A stretch of DNA of 64,000 nt from DATBJJ01 sp036556425 (GTDB lineage: Bacteria > Acidobacteriota > Vicinamibacteria > Vicinamibacterales > 2-12-FULL-66-21), in contig DATBJJ010000048.1 in the NCBI GenBank assembly GCA_036556425.1, positions 1-64,000 of the forward strand, written 5' to 3'. Below the pieces are notes generated by a model. The model saw only the letters and a program-made list of their open reading frames with translations, was not told where the DNA came from and searched no databases. A program made the translations under genes and the position numbers. Within the stretch, counting starts at the first letter, position 1. Each line of letters starts with the position of its first letter. This document shows, in pieces, positions 23,425-32,337 of this stretch.

Positions 23425-24308
23425 CACCGGCCCCGGCGGGCGCTGATCTTCTCGTCTGCACCGAGAAAGAACAGGCGCTGCGCCGCACGATCGCGACCTG
23501 GCCCGCGCTGTTGGTCGCCTACAGCGGCGGAGTGGACAGCGCGTATCTGGGATGGGCGGCGACGCAAGTGCTCGGCGACCGCGCGCTCTGCGTGACGGCC
23601 GACAGCGCGAGCTACCCGGAGCGCCATCGCGCGCTCGCGATCCAAATCGCGCACGACTTCGGCTTCCAGCACGAGATCATCCGTACGAACGAGATGTCGC
23701 GCCCCGAATATCGCGCGAATCCCGCCAACCGCTGCTACTACTGCAAGCACGAGCTGTACACGGAACTGTCCGCGATCGCGCGTGCGCGCGGCATCCCGGC
23801 GATCGCCGACGGATCGAACGCCGACGATCGCGGCGACTATCGTCCCGGCCGTCAGGCCGCACGCGAGTTCGGCGTTCTCAGTCCGCTCGACATGGTCGGG
23901 TTGTCGAAAGCGGAGATCCGGGAGCTGTCGCGCCGCGCGGGATTGCCGACGTGGGACGAGCCGGCATCCGCCTGTCTCTCGTCGCGCATTCCGTACTTCA
24001 CCGAAGTGACCGACGAGAAGCTGCGGATGATCGAGCAGGCGGAATCCGTGCTGCGCGATCTCGGGTTCCGCGTGTGCCGTGTGCGGCATCACGCGCTTCC
24101 GGCGGCCGGCGACGGCGCGAGCGATCGACACGATGCGCTCGCGCGGCTCGAGATCGGGCGCGATGAATTGGCGCGCGCCCTCGACCCCGAGATCTCGGAG
24201 ACGATCGATCGCGCGCTTCGCGCCATTGGATATCAGCACGTCACGATCGATCTGAGAGGCTACCGGACCGGGAGCCTCAACGACGCGCTTCGCTTGCGTC
24301 CGATCTGA
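23421..24308 (+). CDS. larE: ATP-dependent sacrificial sulfur transferase
   Basis: A 295-aa PP-loop enzyme; in Lactobacillus LarE donates sulfur from its own Cys to make the nickel-pincer cofactor of lactate racemase. The PP-loop is AYSGGVDSAYL. NRCYYCKHELY and the ASACLSSRIPY segment containing the sacrificial Cys are both present, so it is the single-Cys-type LarE with additional Cys upstream. The GTG start overlaps the LysW-like stop by 4 bp. larA, larB and larC are not in the window. Confidence 0.92.
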   Translation: MTPAPAGADLLVCTEKEQALRRTIATWPALLVAYSGGVDSAYLGWAATQVLGDRALCVTADSASYPERHRALAIQIAHDFGFQHEIIRTNEMSRPEYRANPANRCYYCKHELYTELSAIARARGIPAIADGSNADDRGDYRPGRQAAREFGVLSPLDMVGLSKAEIRELSRRAGLPTWDEPASACLSSRIPYFTEVTDEKLRMIEQAESVLRDLGFRVCRVRHHALPAAGDGASDRHDALARLEIGRDELARALDPEISETIDRALRAIGYQHVTIDLRGYRTGSLNDALRLRPI

Positions 24309-24316
24309 CATCACCA

Positions 24317-26557
24317 GTGCGGAGAGCTGCCGCCGCCGTCGCCGTCCTTGGCGCGTTGTTTCTGGCGGCGCACCTCGTGTGGCTGCCGTCGACGCTCGAG
24401 GACGTCGATTCCGTCAACTTCGCGATGGGCGTTCGCGACTTCGACGTCGCGCGGCATCAACCGCATCCGCCCGGCTATCCCGTCTTCATCGCGCTCGGAA
24501 AGATCGGCACGCGGCTGGCCGGTGCGCTCGGCGCCGCGAGCCCCGACGTGCGCGGCCTCGCGATCTGGAGCGCGATCGGCGGCGCGCTGCTCGCGCCGCT
24601 GCTGTTCGCGTTCTTCAGTGCGCTCGATCGAGATGACGGTGGATCTCGCGCAGCGATCGCAACGGTCGTCACGATCGCGTCGCCGCTCGTCTGGTTCAAC
24701 GCCGCGCGGCCGATGTCCGACGTCGCCGGTCTGGCCGTCGCGTTCGCCGGCCTCGCCGCGCTCGCGACGCTCCTCGCGCCGCCGTCGACCTCTTCGTCCA
24801 GCGCGGCGGCGCCGGTTGCGGGCGCGTTTCTCGTCGGCCTCTCGATTGGCATTCGATCGCAGATGGCGTTCCTCACGCTGCCGTTCGCGGCATTCGTTTT
24901 CATCGCGTCTCGCCGGCATCGCCTCGGGATCGTGGGAGGCCTCGCGGCAGGCGTCGCGATCTGGGCGATTCCGTTGATCGTTTTGAGCGGCGGTCCCGCA
25001 GGCTATCTGCACGCGCTTCGCAGTCAGGCCGGCGAGGATTTCACCGGCGTCGTGATGCTGTGGACGAACCCGTCGCCGCGCGTCGCGTTCACCGCGGTCC
25101 TTCACACGTTCGTCCGGCCGTGGGAATCACCCGTGCTGGCCGGCGTGATTCTCGCGCTTGCCGCCGCGGGATCGCTGGCGCTCGTCGCGCGCGCGCCGAA
25201 AGTGCTTGCGCTCGTCGCGCTGACGTTCGGACCGTACGCGATCTTTCATCTTCTCTTTCAAGAGCCGTTGACCACGCGCTACGCGCTGCCCTTGATGCCG
25301 CTCGTCGCCTACCTCGCGGCTTCGGCGATCGCCGACGCGAACGCGCGCGCGGCCGCGATCGCGACGATCGCCCTCGCCGCGTCGAGCCTCGTGTACGCGA
25401 TCCCGGCGACGCTGGCGTTCGGGCGTGAGCCGAGCCCCGTGTTCGCGCTCCTGTCTGAAATACGCATGCTGCAGGAGCGCGGGGCCGCACCCGCCGTCGG
25501 CATGCATCGCCGCGTGTTCACCGAATCGAGACGCGCGCGCGCGTATGCCGGCAATGTGCCGGGCACGGTTCTTCCGACGCCGCGCGACTACGAATGGCTC
25601 GAGCTGACGCGCGCGTGGCTCGAGGGGAGCGGCGGCGAGACCTGGTTCGTCGCCGATCCGCGGCGCACGGATCTCGCGCTCGTGGATCTCGCGCACACGC
25701 GGACGCGCCAATATCGCTGGCCGTTCAACGCCGCGATATACCTCGGCGGCGCGCGGCCGAACGAGATCGACTGGCACGTGATCGATCAGCCGGGTTGGTT
25801 TCTCGAGCAGGGATGGGCGCTCACGCCCGAAACCGCGGGCATCGCCGATCGCGACGGGTGGGGACCGCACCGGCGCCCGAGCGTCGGATGGGTGCGGCGG
25901 CGATTGGTCGAGAGCGTGATGATGATTGGCGGACGTCAGCTCGGCGGCGACCGGCCGACCAAGGTCATCGCCAGCCTCGACGATCGACCGGTCGCGGCGC
26001 TCGATGTCCGTCCGGGCTTCTTCCTGGATTTCGTCACGCTGCCCGCCGGTTCGATGACCGGCGACGGACCGTTTGCAAAGCTGACGGTTCGAGCCGAGTC
26101 GCAGGCGTCGCCGGTGCCGCCCGTCGCCGTCGAGCAATTCAACGTGCAGCCATCCGATCGCGTGGTGTTCGGGTTCGACGAAGGATGGCACGAGCCCGAA
26201 TACAATCCCACGACGGCGCGATCGTGGCGGTGGATGAGCGAGCGGGCGCAAGTCCGCGTGCATCACGCCGGCCGGTCCGTGGCGCTCCGCATGAACGGGG
26301 AGTCGCCGCTCCATTACTTCGACAGCGCGCCGGTCGTCCGCATCAGCGTCGGCGATCGCGTTCTCCTCGAATCGCGTCCGTCGGAGGACTTCGCGATCCA
26401 GGTCGCGATTCCGGCGGATGTGTTGAGCGCCGCCAACGGCCGCATCACGATTACCTCCGATCGCGCGTACGTCGCCGGCGAGCGCGAGGGCACCGCCGAT
26501 CGCCGGCGGCTGGCGCTCAAAATCTACTCATTGATCGTCGAACCGTCGGAGCGCTAG
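24317..26557 (+). CDS. Multi-spanning GT-C type glycosyltransferase-like protein
   Basis: A 746-aa protein starting at GTG 24317. The first 380 residues contain about ten membrane helices; an acidic DVDSVNFAMG loop after the first helix and HPPGYPVF resemble the lipid-sugar-dependent GT39/DUF2723 enzymes, where the acidic loop residue is catalytic. The remaining half is soluble and presumably periplasmic, with no domain I recognise. It starts 8 bp after larE. Probable role: transfer of sugars from a polyprenyl carrier in the envelope. Confidence 0.7.
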   Translation: MRRAAAAVAVLGALFLAAHLVWLPSTLEDVDSVNFAMGVRDFDVARHQPHPPGYPVFIALGKIGTRLAGALGAASPDVRGLAIWSAIGGALLAPLLFAFFSALDRDDGGSRAAIATVVTIASPLVWFNAARPMSDVAGLAVAFAGLAALATLLAPPSTSSSSAAAPVAGAFLVGLSIGIRSQMAFLTLPFAAFVFIASRRHRLGIVGGLAAGVAIWAIPLIVLSGGPAGYLHALRSQAGEDFTGVVMLWTNPSPRVAFTAVLHTFVRPWESPVLAGVILALAAAGSLALVARAPKVLALVALTFGPYAIFHLLFQEPLTTRYALPLMPLVAYLAASAIADANARAAAIATIALAASSLVYAIPATLAFGREPSPVFALLSEIRMLQERGAAPAVGMHRRVFTESRRARAYAGNVPGTVLPTPRDYEWLELTRAWLEGSGGETWFVADPRRTDLALVDLAHTRTRQYRWPFNAAIYLGGARPNEIDWHVIDQPGWFLEQGWALTPETAGIADRDGWGPHRRPSVGWVRRRLVESVMMIGGRQLGGDRPTKVIASLDDRPVAALDVRPGFFLDFVTLPAGSMTGDGPFAKLTVRAESQASPVPPVAVEQFNVQPSDRVVFGFDEGWHEPEYNPTTARSWRWMSERAQVRVHHAGRSVALRMNGESPLHYFDSAPVVRISVGDRVLLESRPSEDFAIQVAIPADVLSAANGRITITSDRAYVAGEREGTADRRRLALKIYSLIVEPSER

Positions 26558-26581
26558 CGCACGATCCTGCGACCTTCACGG

Positions 26582-27337
26582 TTACTGCGGTTTTTGGGCC
26601 AACGCGAGGAGTGAACTGCCGAGGGGCATGTTGATGAACCGTGCGGCGGCTGCCTCGACCGCCAGGAGCGCCGATAACGCCCGGTTCACGGGCGCCGAGG
26701 GGACGGTCATCTCCCGCGTCGATTCCCGATGCCCGCCGAGCCGCTGGGTCCACCGCACGCCGGCGACGATGGGCAAAAGCGTGAAATTCGTGTAAGTGAT
26801 GCGCCGAACTGTGAAGCCCGTGCGGACGAGATGGTCGGCCAACTCGCGCCGCGTATAGCGGCGGACCTCCCCGCCGAGCACCGAATGGTTCCCCGTCAGC
26901 GCTTTCAGCGCCGCAACATTGATCAGGATCTGTCCTCCGGGCCGCAACACCCGATACATCTCATTGAGCGCGTCACGCTCCATCTCGTCGTCGAACGCGT
27001 ACAGGACGTCGAAGGAGGTGACGAGGTCGAATTGGTGCGCGGCGAACGGGAGGCACGTCGCCGATGCGCGCGCGACCTGGCGCTCGCCGTGACGCCGTGC
27101 GTAGGCGAGCCCGCTGAACGTGATGTCGATTCCGCACGCGCGTCCGTACTGCCGCAGCATCGCGAGGTTGTTCCCGGTGCCGCAGCCGCAGTCGAGGATC
27201 GAGATCGCCGATCGGCCGGCCGCGGCGCGCACGAGCATCGGGCGCACGAATCGGCGAAAGCCGTGGAACCAGAAGTGATCTCGTTCCGCGCGCGCCGTGG
27301 CTTCGAGCAATCGGTCCATGATTTCGGTGTGAGACAA
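26582..27337 (-). CDS. Class I SAM-dependent methyltransferase
   Basis: A 251-aa methyltransferase. Motif I is ILDCGCGTGNNL (about 44-55), the acidic end of strand 2 is GIDITFSGL, and motif RPGGQILIN follows. The Cys in place of the usual Gly/Ser within motif I (DCGCG) is common in UbiE/ubiquinone-like types. The C-terminal part may have a membrane-associated helix. The substrate is unknown. It is convergent with the GT-C gene. Confidence 0.85.
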   Translation of the reverse strand: MSHTEIMDRLLEATARAERDHFWFHGFRRFVRPMLVRAAAGRSAISILDCGCGTGNNLAMLRQYGRACGIDITFSGLAYARRHGERQVARASATCLPFAAHQFDLVTSFDVLYAFDDEMERDALNEMYRVLRPGGQILINVAALKALTGNHSVLGGEVRRYTRRELADHLVRTGFTVRRITYTNFTLLPIVAGVRWTQRLGGHRESTREMTVPSAPVNRALSALLAVEAAAARFINMPLGSSLLALAQKPQ

Positions 27338-27392
27338 TGAGGCCGCTCGCCTTGTCTGTCGATGAAGGCGAGCCCAATCCTACTCCGAGGAG

Positions 27393-27980
27393 ATGACGGT
27401 GATGATTTGGAACCTTCGAACTGCCGCCGCGGTGTTGATCGTGATTGCGGCGACGGTCAGCGCGTGTGGAAAGAAACCGCCGGAAGCGAAACCACAGCCG
27501 CCGCCGCCCGCGCCTTCCACGCCGACAACCACACCGACGCCGCCTCCTCCCACGCGTCCGCCCGATCCTCCGCCCACGCCGGAGCGGCCGCCGACCGAGG
27601 ACGAGATCTTCGCGAAGTCGACGGTTGACGATCTCACGAAGAGCGGCGTCCTGAAGCCGGTGTACTTCGCGCTCGACTCGATCGAGCTGACCGAGGAGTC
27701 GCGGGGCATCCTTCAGAAGAACACCGATTACTTGAAGCGCCGCCCGAGCACGAAGATCCTGGTCGAAGGCCACGCGGACTCGCGCGGCACCAACGAGTAC
27801 AACCTTGCGCTCGCGAACCGCCGCGCGGATGCCGTCCGCGCATATCTCCTCAGCCTCGGCGTCGCCGCCGATCGCATGACGATCGTCAGCAAAGGCGAAG
27901 AGCAGCCGTTCTGCAGGGAAGAAACCGAAGAGTGCTGGGCGAAGAATCGCGTCGGGTATTTCATCTTCACAGCTAAGTAG
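27393..27980 (+). CDS. pal: Pal/OmpA-domain lipoprotein
   Basis: A 195-aa outer-membrane lipoprotein. The lipobox is VSAC (Cys about 27), then a Pro-rich linker (about 30-70), then an OmpA_C peptidoglycan-binding domain with the VEGHADSRGTNEYNLALANRRADAVRAYL pattern (given here as GHADSRG and NLALANRRA). Pal anchors the outer membrane to the wall. ATG 27402 is an equally good start. A GAGGAG ribosome-binding site precedes 27393. tolAB are not adjacent. Confidence 0.9.
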   Translation: MTVMIWNLRTAAAVLIVIAATVSACGKKPPEAKPQPPPPAPSTPTTTPTPPPPTRPPDPPPTPERPPTEDEIFAKSTVDDLTKSGVLKPVYFALDSIELTEESRGILQKNTDYLKRRPSTKILVEGHADSRGTNEYNLALANRRADAVRAYLLSLGVAADRMTIVSKGEEQPFCREETEECWAKNRVGYFIFTAK

Positions 27981-27991
27981 ACAACGCAAGG

Positions 27992-28024
27992 CTCGAGGCT
28001 CAGGCTAAACCGCTGAGTCTCGAG
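27992..28024. terminator. Hairpin shared by convergent pal and pyrF
   Basis: CTCGAGGCTCAG (27992-28003) and CTGAGTCTCGAG (28013-28024) form a 12-bp stem with one G-U pair and a 9-nt loop. It covers the pyrF stop codon and lies 12 bp after the pal stop. There is no U-run, so bidirectional intrinsic termination is likely but not certain. Confidence 0.5.
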
Positions 28025-28737
28025 TCCAGCTCCGCCGCGATCTCCTCCGCCGCCTTCCGCGCGTTCGGCGCGGCAATGATCGGGCGGCCCACCACGATGA
28101 AGCTGGCGCCGGCTGCCACGGCTTCCGACGGGCTCATCGTGCGCGCTTGATCGTCTTTCGCCGCGGTCGAGGCTCCGCCGCCCCGGATTCCCGGCGTCAC
28201 GATCGTGAACTCAGGTCCGAAGCGCTGGCGCAGCAGCGCCGTCTCCTGCGGCGACGCGACGACGCCGTCGAGCCCCGCTCTGTGGGTGAGCTCGGCGAGG
28301 CGGAGGACTTGATCGATCACCGTTCCGCGTCCGCCAGTTTCCGCGAAGACGGCATCGCTGATGCTCGTCAGCACCGTGACGGCAATCAGCAGCGGAGGAT
28401 GGCGGCGCTCGGCCGCCGCTGTTTCGAGCGCGGCCTCACGCGCGGCCTGCATCATGTGCAGTCCGCCCGACGCGTGGACGTCGATCATCCAGGCGCCAAG
28501 CGACGTCGCCGCGGCCACGGCCGTCGCGACGGTGTTCGGGATGTCGTGGAATTTCAGATCGAGAAAGACGCGATCGCCGCCGCGCGCGAGCGTCCGCACG
28601 AGATCGGGTCCCTCGCTCGTGAAGAGGCGTTTGCCGACCTTGAATCCCCCGGTGACGTCGCGCAGCCGATCGGAGAGCGCCAGCGCCTCGACGCCGCTGG
28701 CGACGTCGAGCGCGACGAGAATCTTGTTGGAGGTCAC
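28000..28737 (-). CDS. pyrF: Orotidine-5'-phosphate decarboxylase
   Basis: A 245-aa TIM-barrel enzyme for the last step of UMP synthesis. The catalytic DxKxxD motif is DLKFHDIP, with VALD at the N-terminus and RPII near the end. The start is GTG 28737, which overlaps the pyrD stop by 4 bp (GTGA); the frame stays open upstream but that is a shadow of pyrD. It ends the pyrK-pyrD-pyrF operon. Confidence 0.95.
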   Translation of the reverse strand: MTSNKILVALDVASGVEALALSDRLRDVTGGFKVGKRLFTSEGPDLVRTLARGGDRVFLDLKFHDIPNTVATAVAAATSLGAWMIDVHASGGLHMMQAAREAALETAAAERRHPPLLIAVTVLTSISDAVFAETGGRGTVIDQVLRLAELTHRAGLDGVVASPQETALLRQRFGPEFTIVTPGIRGGGASTAAKDDQARTMSPSEAVAAGASFIVVGRPIIAAPNARKAAEEIAAELDSRLSGLA

Positions 28738-29684
28738 GAGCTGATCCAGGCCTGTTCGCGCTGAGTGGTGTCGATCGAGCCGACGATCTCCGAGAGCCGC
28801 GCGATTCCGTGGCGCGTCATGTAGTCGCGCAGACCGTCGAGGAGCGGACGCCAGATGAACGGATCGACGAAGTTCGCCGTGCCGACTTGCACCGCATCGG
28901 CCCCCGCAATCATGAACTCGAGCACATCGGCCGCCGTGGCGATGCCGCCCATGCCGATGATCGGAATCTTCACCGCCCTGCGGCATTCGTAGACCATCCG
29001 CACCGCGATCGGCCTGATCGCCGGTCCGCTCAGGCCGCCGACGATGTTCGACAACCGAGGCCGGCGCGTTTCGACGTCGATCGCCATCGCGAGAAATGTG
29101 TTGACCAGCGAGACTGCGTCGGCGCCCGCATCTTCGGCGGCACGGGCGAACGACGCGACGTCGGTGACGTTCGGCGTCAACTTCGGAATCACCGGCAGCG
29201 GCGTGACTTTTCGAACCGCGCTCACGACCGCGTGCGTTCCCGGCAAGCTGCACCCGAACGTGATGCCCCCTTCCTTGATGTTGGGGCACGAGATGTTCAG
29301 CTCGAGCGCCGCGACGCCTTCGGCGTCCGTCACGATGCGCGCGAGCTCGACGTACTCGTCGATCGTCGTGCCGCAGATGTTCACGAACACGATCGCGCGG
29401 CGATCGCGAAGCTCGGGAAGCTTCTCACGCACGAAGCGGTGCACGCCGATGCCCTGCAAGCCGATCGCATTCAGCATCCCGGCCGGTGTTTCGACGATGC
29501 GCGGCGGAGGATGTCCTTCGCGTTCCGCGAGAAACAGACCTTTCACTGCGACGCCGCCCAGCGTCGAAAGATCAACGACGTCGGCGTACTCGACGCCGTA
29601 CCCGAAGCAGCCGCTCGCCGCGATGACTGGGTTCGGCAGCCGAAGCGATCCAATCGAAACGGAGAGATCCAGATCGGTCGTCAA
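28734..29684 (-). CDS. pyrD: Dihydroorotate dehydrogenase B, catalytic subunit
   Basis: A 316-aa class 1B enzyme that oxidises dihydroorotate with FMN. NPVIAASG and GGVAVKG lie near the start, the catalytic Cys is in ELNISCPN, and GMGGIATAAD binds the FMN phosphate. TTG 29684 is chosen because it overlaps the pyrK stop (TTGA) and gives the usual N-terminus (LDLSVSIG); longer starts would read through pyrK. The presence of pyrK confirms the NAD-linked B type. Confidence 0.94.
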   Translation of the reverse strand: MTTDLDLSVSIGSLRLPNPVIAASGCFGYGVEYADVVDLSTLGGVAVKGLFLAEREGHPPPRIVETPAGMLNAIGLQGIGVHRFVREKLPELRDRRAIVFVNICGTTIDEYVELARIVTDAEGVAALELNISCPNIKEGGITFGCSLPGTHAVVSAVRKVTPLPVIPKLTPNVTDVASFARAAEDAGADAVSLVNTFLAMAIDVETRRPRLSNIVGGLSGPAIRPIAVRMVYECRRAVKIPIIGMGGIATAADVLEFMIAGADAVQVGTANFVDPFIWRPLLDGLRDYMTRHGIARLSEIVGSIDTTQREQAWISS

Positions 29685-30520
29685 TGCGCCATTGCCTCCC
29701 AGACGATGCGTTGTGCGTCGAAGACGGGACCGTCGAGGCACGAGCGCACGAAATGCGGCGCCGCGCCGGGCTGACGCGTCAGCACGACGCAGCTATAGCA
29801 GCCGCCGAGGCCGCAGCCCATCACTTGCTCGAGCGAGACGTCGCACGGGCGGCCGTGGGACTCCGCCACGCGCGCGGCGGCGAGCATCATCGGCGTCGGT
29901 CCGCAGGCATACAGCTTGACGGTGTCGCCGGCCGGCAGCGCGGCGAGCGCAGCGTCGAGCGGTGCGGTGATGAATCCTTTGGCGCCGCGGCTGCCGTCTT
30001 CGGTCGAGAGCACCGTGTCGACGCCGATCCGTTCGAACGCGTCGACGTAATAGAGCTCGCTCGCGCGGCGCGCGCCGTAGAAGAGCGTCGCGGGCGTGCC
30101 GCGCGCGGCGAGCGCTTCCGCGAGCGTGAGGAACGGCGCGAGGCCGACGCCGCCCGCGACCATCCACGCGCGCGCGGGCGGATCGACGGGCTCGAACGGC
30201 CGCCCGAGGGGACCGAGGCACGCGATCCGCGCGCCAGGCTCGACGTTGTACAGCAATCGCGTGCCGGCTCCGACGCGCTTGTTCAGCAGCGACACGCCGA
30301 TTGGCGTTCCATCGGCGTGCCGCAGGATTTCGAAGATGGAGAACGGTCGCCTGAGCAGCGGGTCCGCGCTGCGCGACGGCTTGATCATCACGAACTGTCC
30401 GGGCCGCGCGAGGCCGGCGATGTCGGGCGCGGCGAGCGCGAGCACGCTGTAGTCGGCGGAGAGCCGCGTGTTGCTCAGCACAGCGGCATCGATGTCGCAC
30501 GGCACATCGGAAGTATACAC
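29681..30520 (-). CDS. pyrK: Dihydroorotate dehydrogenase electron transfer subunit
   Basis: A 279-aa FAD and [2Fe-2S] subunit that passes electrons from PyrD to NAD. The FAD motif is RRPFSIF, the NAD-side motif GGVGLAP and the cluster ligands are CGLGGCYSC plus a later Cys in VRSCLDGP. GTG 30520 lies only 5 bp from the divergent phosphodiesterase ATG; GTG 30505 is an alternative. First gene of pyrKDF. Confidence 0.93.
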   Translation of the reverse strand: MYTSDVPCDIDAAVLSNTRLSADYSVLALAAPDIAGLARPGQFVMIKPSRSADPLLRRPFSIFEILRHADGTPIGVSLLNKRVGAGTRLLYNVEPGARIACLGPLGRPFEPVDPPARAWMVAGGVGLAPFLTLAEALAARGTPATLFYGARRASELYYVDAFERIGVDTVLSTEDGSRGAKGFITAPLDAALAALPAGDTVKLYACGPTPMMLAAARVAESHGRPCDVSLEQVMGCGLGGCYSCVVLTRQPGAAPHFVRSCLDGPVFDAQRIVWEAMAH

Positions 30521-30525
30521 TTCGA

Positions 30526-32271
30526 GTGATGCGGTTCCTTCGCATGCTCACGAACTCGCTGATTGCCGGCGCGCTCGGCGCCGCGTACCTGACGATCGTC
30601 GTGCTGCAATTGAATCCACACGTACCGCTCCTCTCGTCGACGGTCTGGCGGATCTACGCGGTGCTCGTGCTCTTCTACGGAATTCACCTCGCGGTGCTCT
30701 TCTATCTCTTGATGATGGTGCGCGAGGTCGTCGGCCTCACCGCGCTGTCGCCCGGCTGGATCAGCGTCCGCGTGCTCGCGTGGCTCGCGGCCGCGCTCGC
30801 GGCGGCGGCGTCGCTGATGATGTGGTTGAACGTCGACGGTTTTTCCGCGTCGCTCGACGAGACCGCGGTGCGGCGGATGTCGGCCGGCGCCGCGGCGACG
30901 ACCGCGACGGCGATCGTGCTGCTCGGGCTTGCCGCCGCGCATTTCTCGTTCGGCCGCCGGGGCAGCCGCGTCGGCGCGGCGCTGCTGACGATTGCGGTAT
31001 TCGGCTCGCTGGCGCTGCCGATTGCCGCGCGCGGACCGGGCGTTCCGGAGCCGCCGGAATCCGGTCCGGGCCAGGCCGTTCTCCATGCCGCCACGACGAG
31101 CGGTCCGCGCGTCGTCATGGTGCTCCTCGACGGCGCGTCGCTCGATTACATCTGGCCGCGCGCGGCCGGCGGGCGGCTGCCGAACTTCGCGCGGCTGCTC
31201 GAGAGCGGGGCGTCGATGGATCTCGCGACGGTGCGTCCCACCGGTCCCGATCCGGTGTGGACGGCGGTCGCGACCGGGATGTATCCGGCGAGAAACGGCG
31301 TGCGTGGGCCCGCGCTGTACTACGCGAGGGGCGACGCGCGCGGGCTCGCACTGCTGCCCGATCACTGCTTCTCGCACACGCTCGTCGAGCTCGGGTTGTT
31401 CCGCCGCGAGCTGAGCTCGTCAACGTCGCTTCGCGGACGAACGCTGTGGAGCATTCTCGCCGATGCGGGGATCGACGTCGGCGTGGTGCGATGGCCGCTC
31501 ACGTATCCGGTGCAGCCGGTGCGCGGCTTCGTGGTGAGCGATCGCTTCTACGATCTGCTGGGATCGTTCTTCGAGCTCGACGATCGCGGCGCGTTTCCGT
31601 CGGAGGCGCTGCCGATCGCGCGCGCCGCGTTCGACGATCGCGGCGAGTCGTCCGACCTCCCGCTCGCGAACGCCGCGATCGGCGAGGCAAGGACGCCCGT
31701 AGGATCCGCGGCGCTGCGCGATCGGTTCTACAGCCGCGCGATGCGCGCGCTGCGCGCCGAGTGGCCCGTCAGGTTCGCGGCGCTGCGCTTCCAGGGGCTC
31801 GACACCGTCGGCCACTACAATCTGCGGTACACACAGCCGCGCGAGTTCGGCGACGTGTCCGAGGAAGAGCGCCGGCGGCGCGTGCAGGTGATCGATCGCT
31901 ACTATGGCGACATCGACACCGAGATCGGCAACGAGCTGCGCGCGCTGGCGCCCGACGATCTGCTGCTCGTCGTCTCCGGGTTCGGGATGCAGCAGCCGAA
32001 CGCGGCGAAGCACTTGATGGGGCGGCTGCTCGGCAGCCCGATGAGCGGCACGCACGAGCGCGCGCCGGACGGTTTTCTGCTCGCGTACGGCACCGCCGTT
32101 CAGCCGGGCCGCCGGCAGCGCGGATCGATCGTCGACGTCACGCCGACGGTGCTGTACTACCTCGGTCTGCCGGTCGGCCGCGACATGGATGGGTATGCAC
32201 GGTCCGACTTGTTTCGCGCCGAGTTCGCGGCGGAGCGGCCGATCGCCTTCATTCCGACTCACAACCGGTGA
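30526..32271 (+). CDS. Membrane-bound type I phosphodiesterase / alkaline-phosphatase-superfamily protein
   Basis: A 581-aa protein with four predicted membrane helices in the first 165 residues and an extracytoplasmic phosphodiesterase/nucleotide-pyrophosphatase domain. VVMVLLDGASLD holds the first metal Asp and a GPDPVWT segment the nucleophile Thr/Ser region; QGLDTVGHY supplies Asp and His ligands later. The substrate is unknown. It is divergent from pyrK with overlapping promoter space. Confidence 0.78.
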   Translation: MMRFLRMLTNSLIAGALGAAYLTIVVLQLNPHVPLLSSTVWRIYAVLVLFYGIHLAVLFYLLMMVREVVGLTALSPGWISVRVLAWLAAALAAAASLMMWLNVDGFSASLDETAVRRMSAGAAATTATAIVLLGLAAAHFSFGRRGSRVGAALLTIAVFGSLALPIAARGPGVPEPPESGPGQAVLHAATTSGPRVVMVLLDGASLDYIWPRAAGGRLPNFARLLESGASMDLATVRPTGPDPVWTAVATGMYPARNGVRGPALYYARGDARGLALLPDHCFSHTLVELGLFRRELSSSTSLRGRTLWSILADAGIDVGVVRWPLTYPVQPVRGFVVSDRFYDLLGSFFELDDRGAFPSEALPIARAAFDDRGESSDLPLANAAIGEARTPVGSAALRDRFYSRAMRALRAEWPVRFAALRFQGLDTVGHYNLRYTQPREFGDVSEEERRRRVQVIDRYYGDIDTEIGNELRALAPDDLLLVVSGFGMQQPNAAKHLMGRLLGSPMSGTHERAPDGFLLAYGTAVQPGRRQRGSIVDVTPTVLYYLGLPVGRDMDGYARSDLFRAEFAAERPIAFIPTHNR

Positions 32272-32280
32272 TGAAGATCG

Positions 32281-32329
32281 GGGATCCGGGATCCGGGATC
32301 CGGGATCCGGGAGCGGGGATCCGGGAGCG
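32281..32329 (+). repeat. Seven-unit heptamer array GGGATCC
   Basis: Exactly seven 7-bp words: GGGATCC four times, GGGAGCG, GGGATCC, GGGAGCG. The last unit runs into the GGAGGAATC ribosome-binding site of the PhyH gene. The same word family appears upstream of queE. Confidence 0.9.
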
Positions 32330-32337
32330 GAGGAATC

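Noticed and set aside
28734..29289. 429-residue fusion of pyrF with upstream sequence
   Set aside because: The upstream part is a shadow frame of pyrD; GTG 28737 overlaps the pyrD stop and gives a normal-length PyrF.
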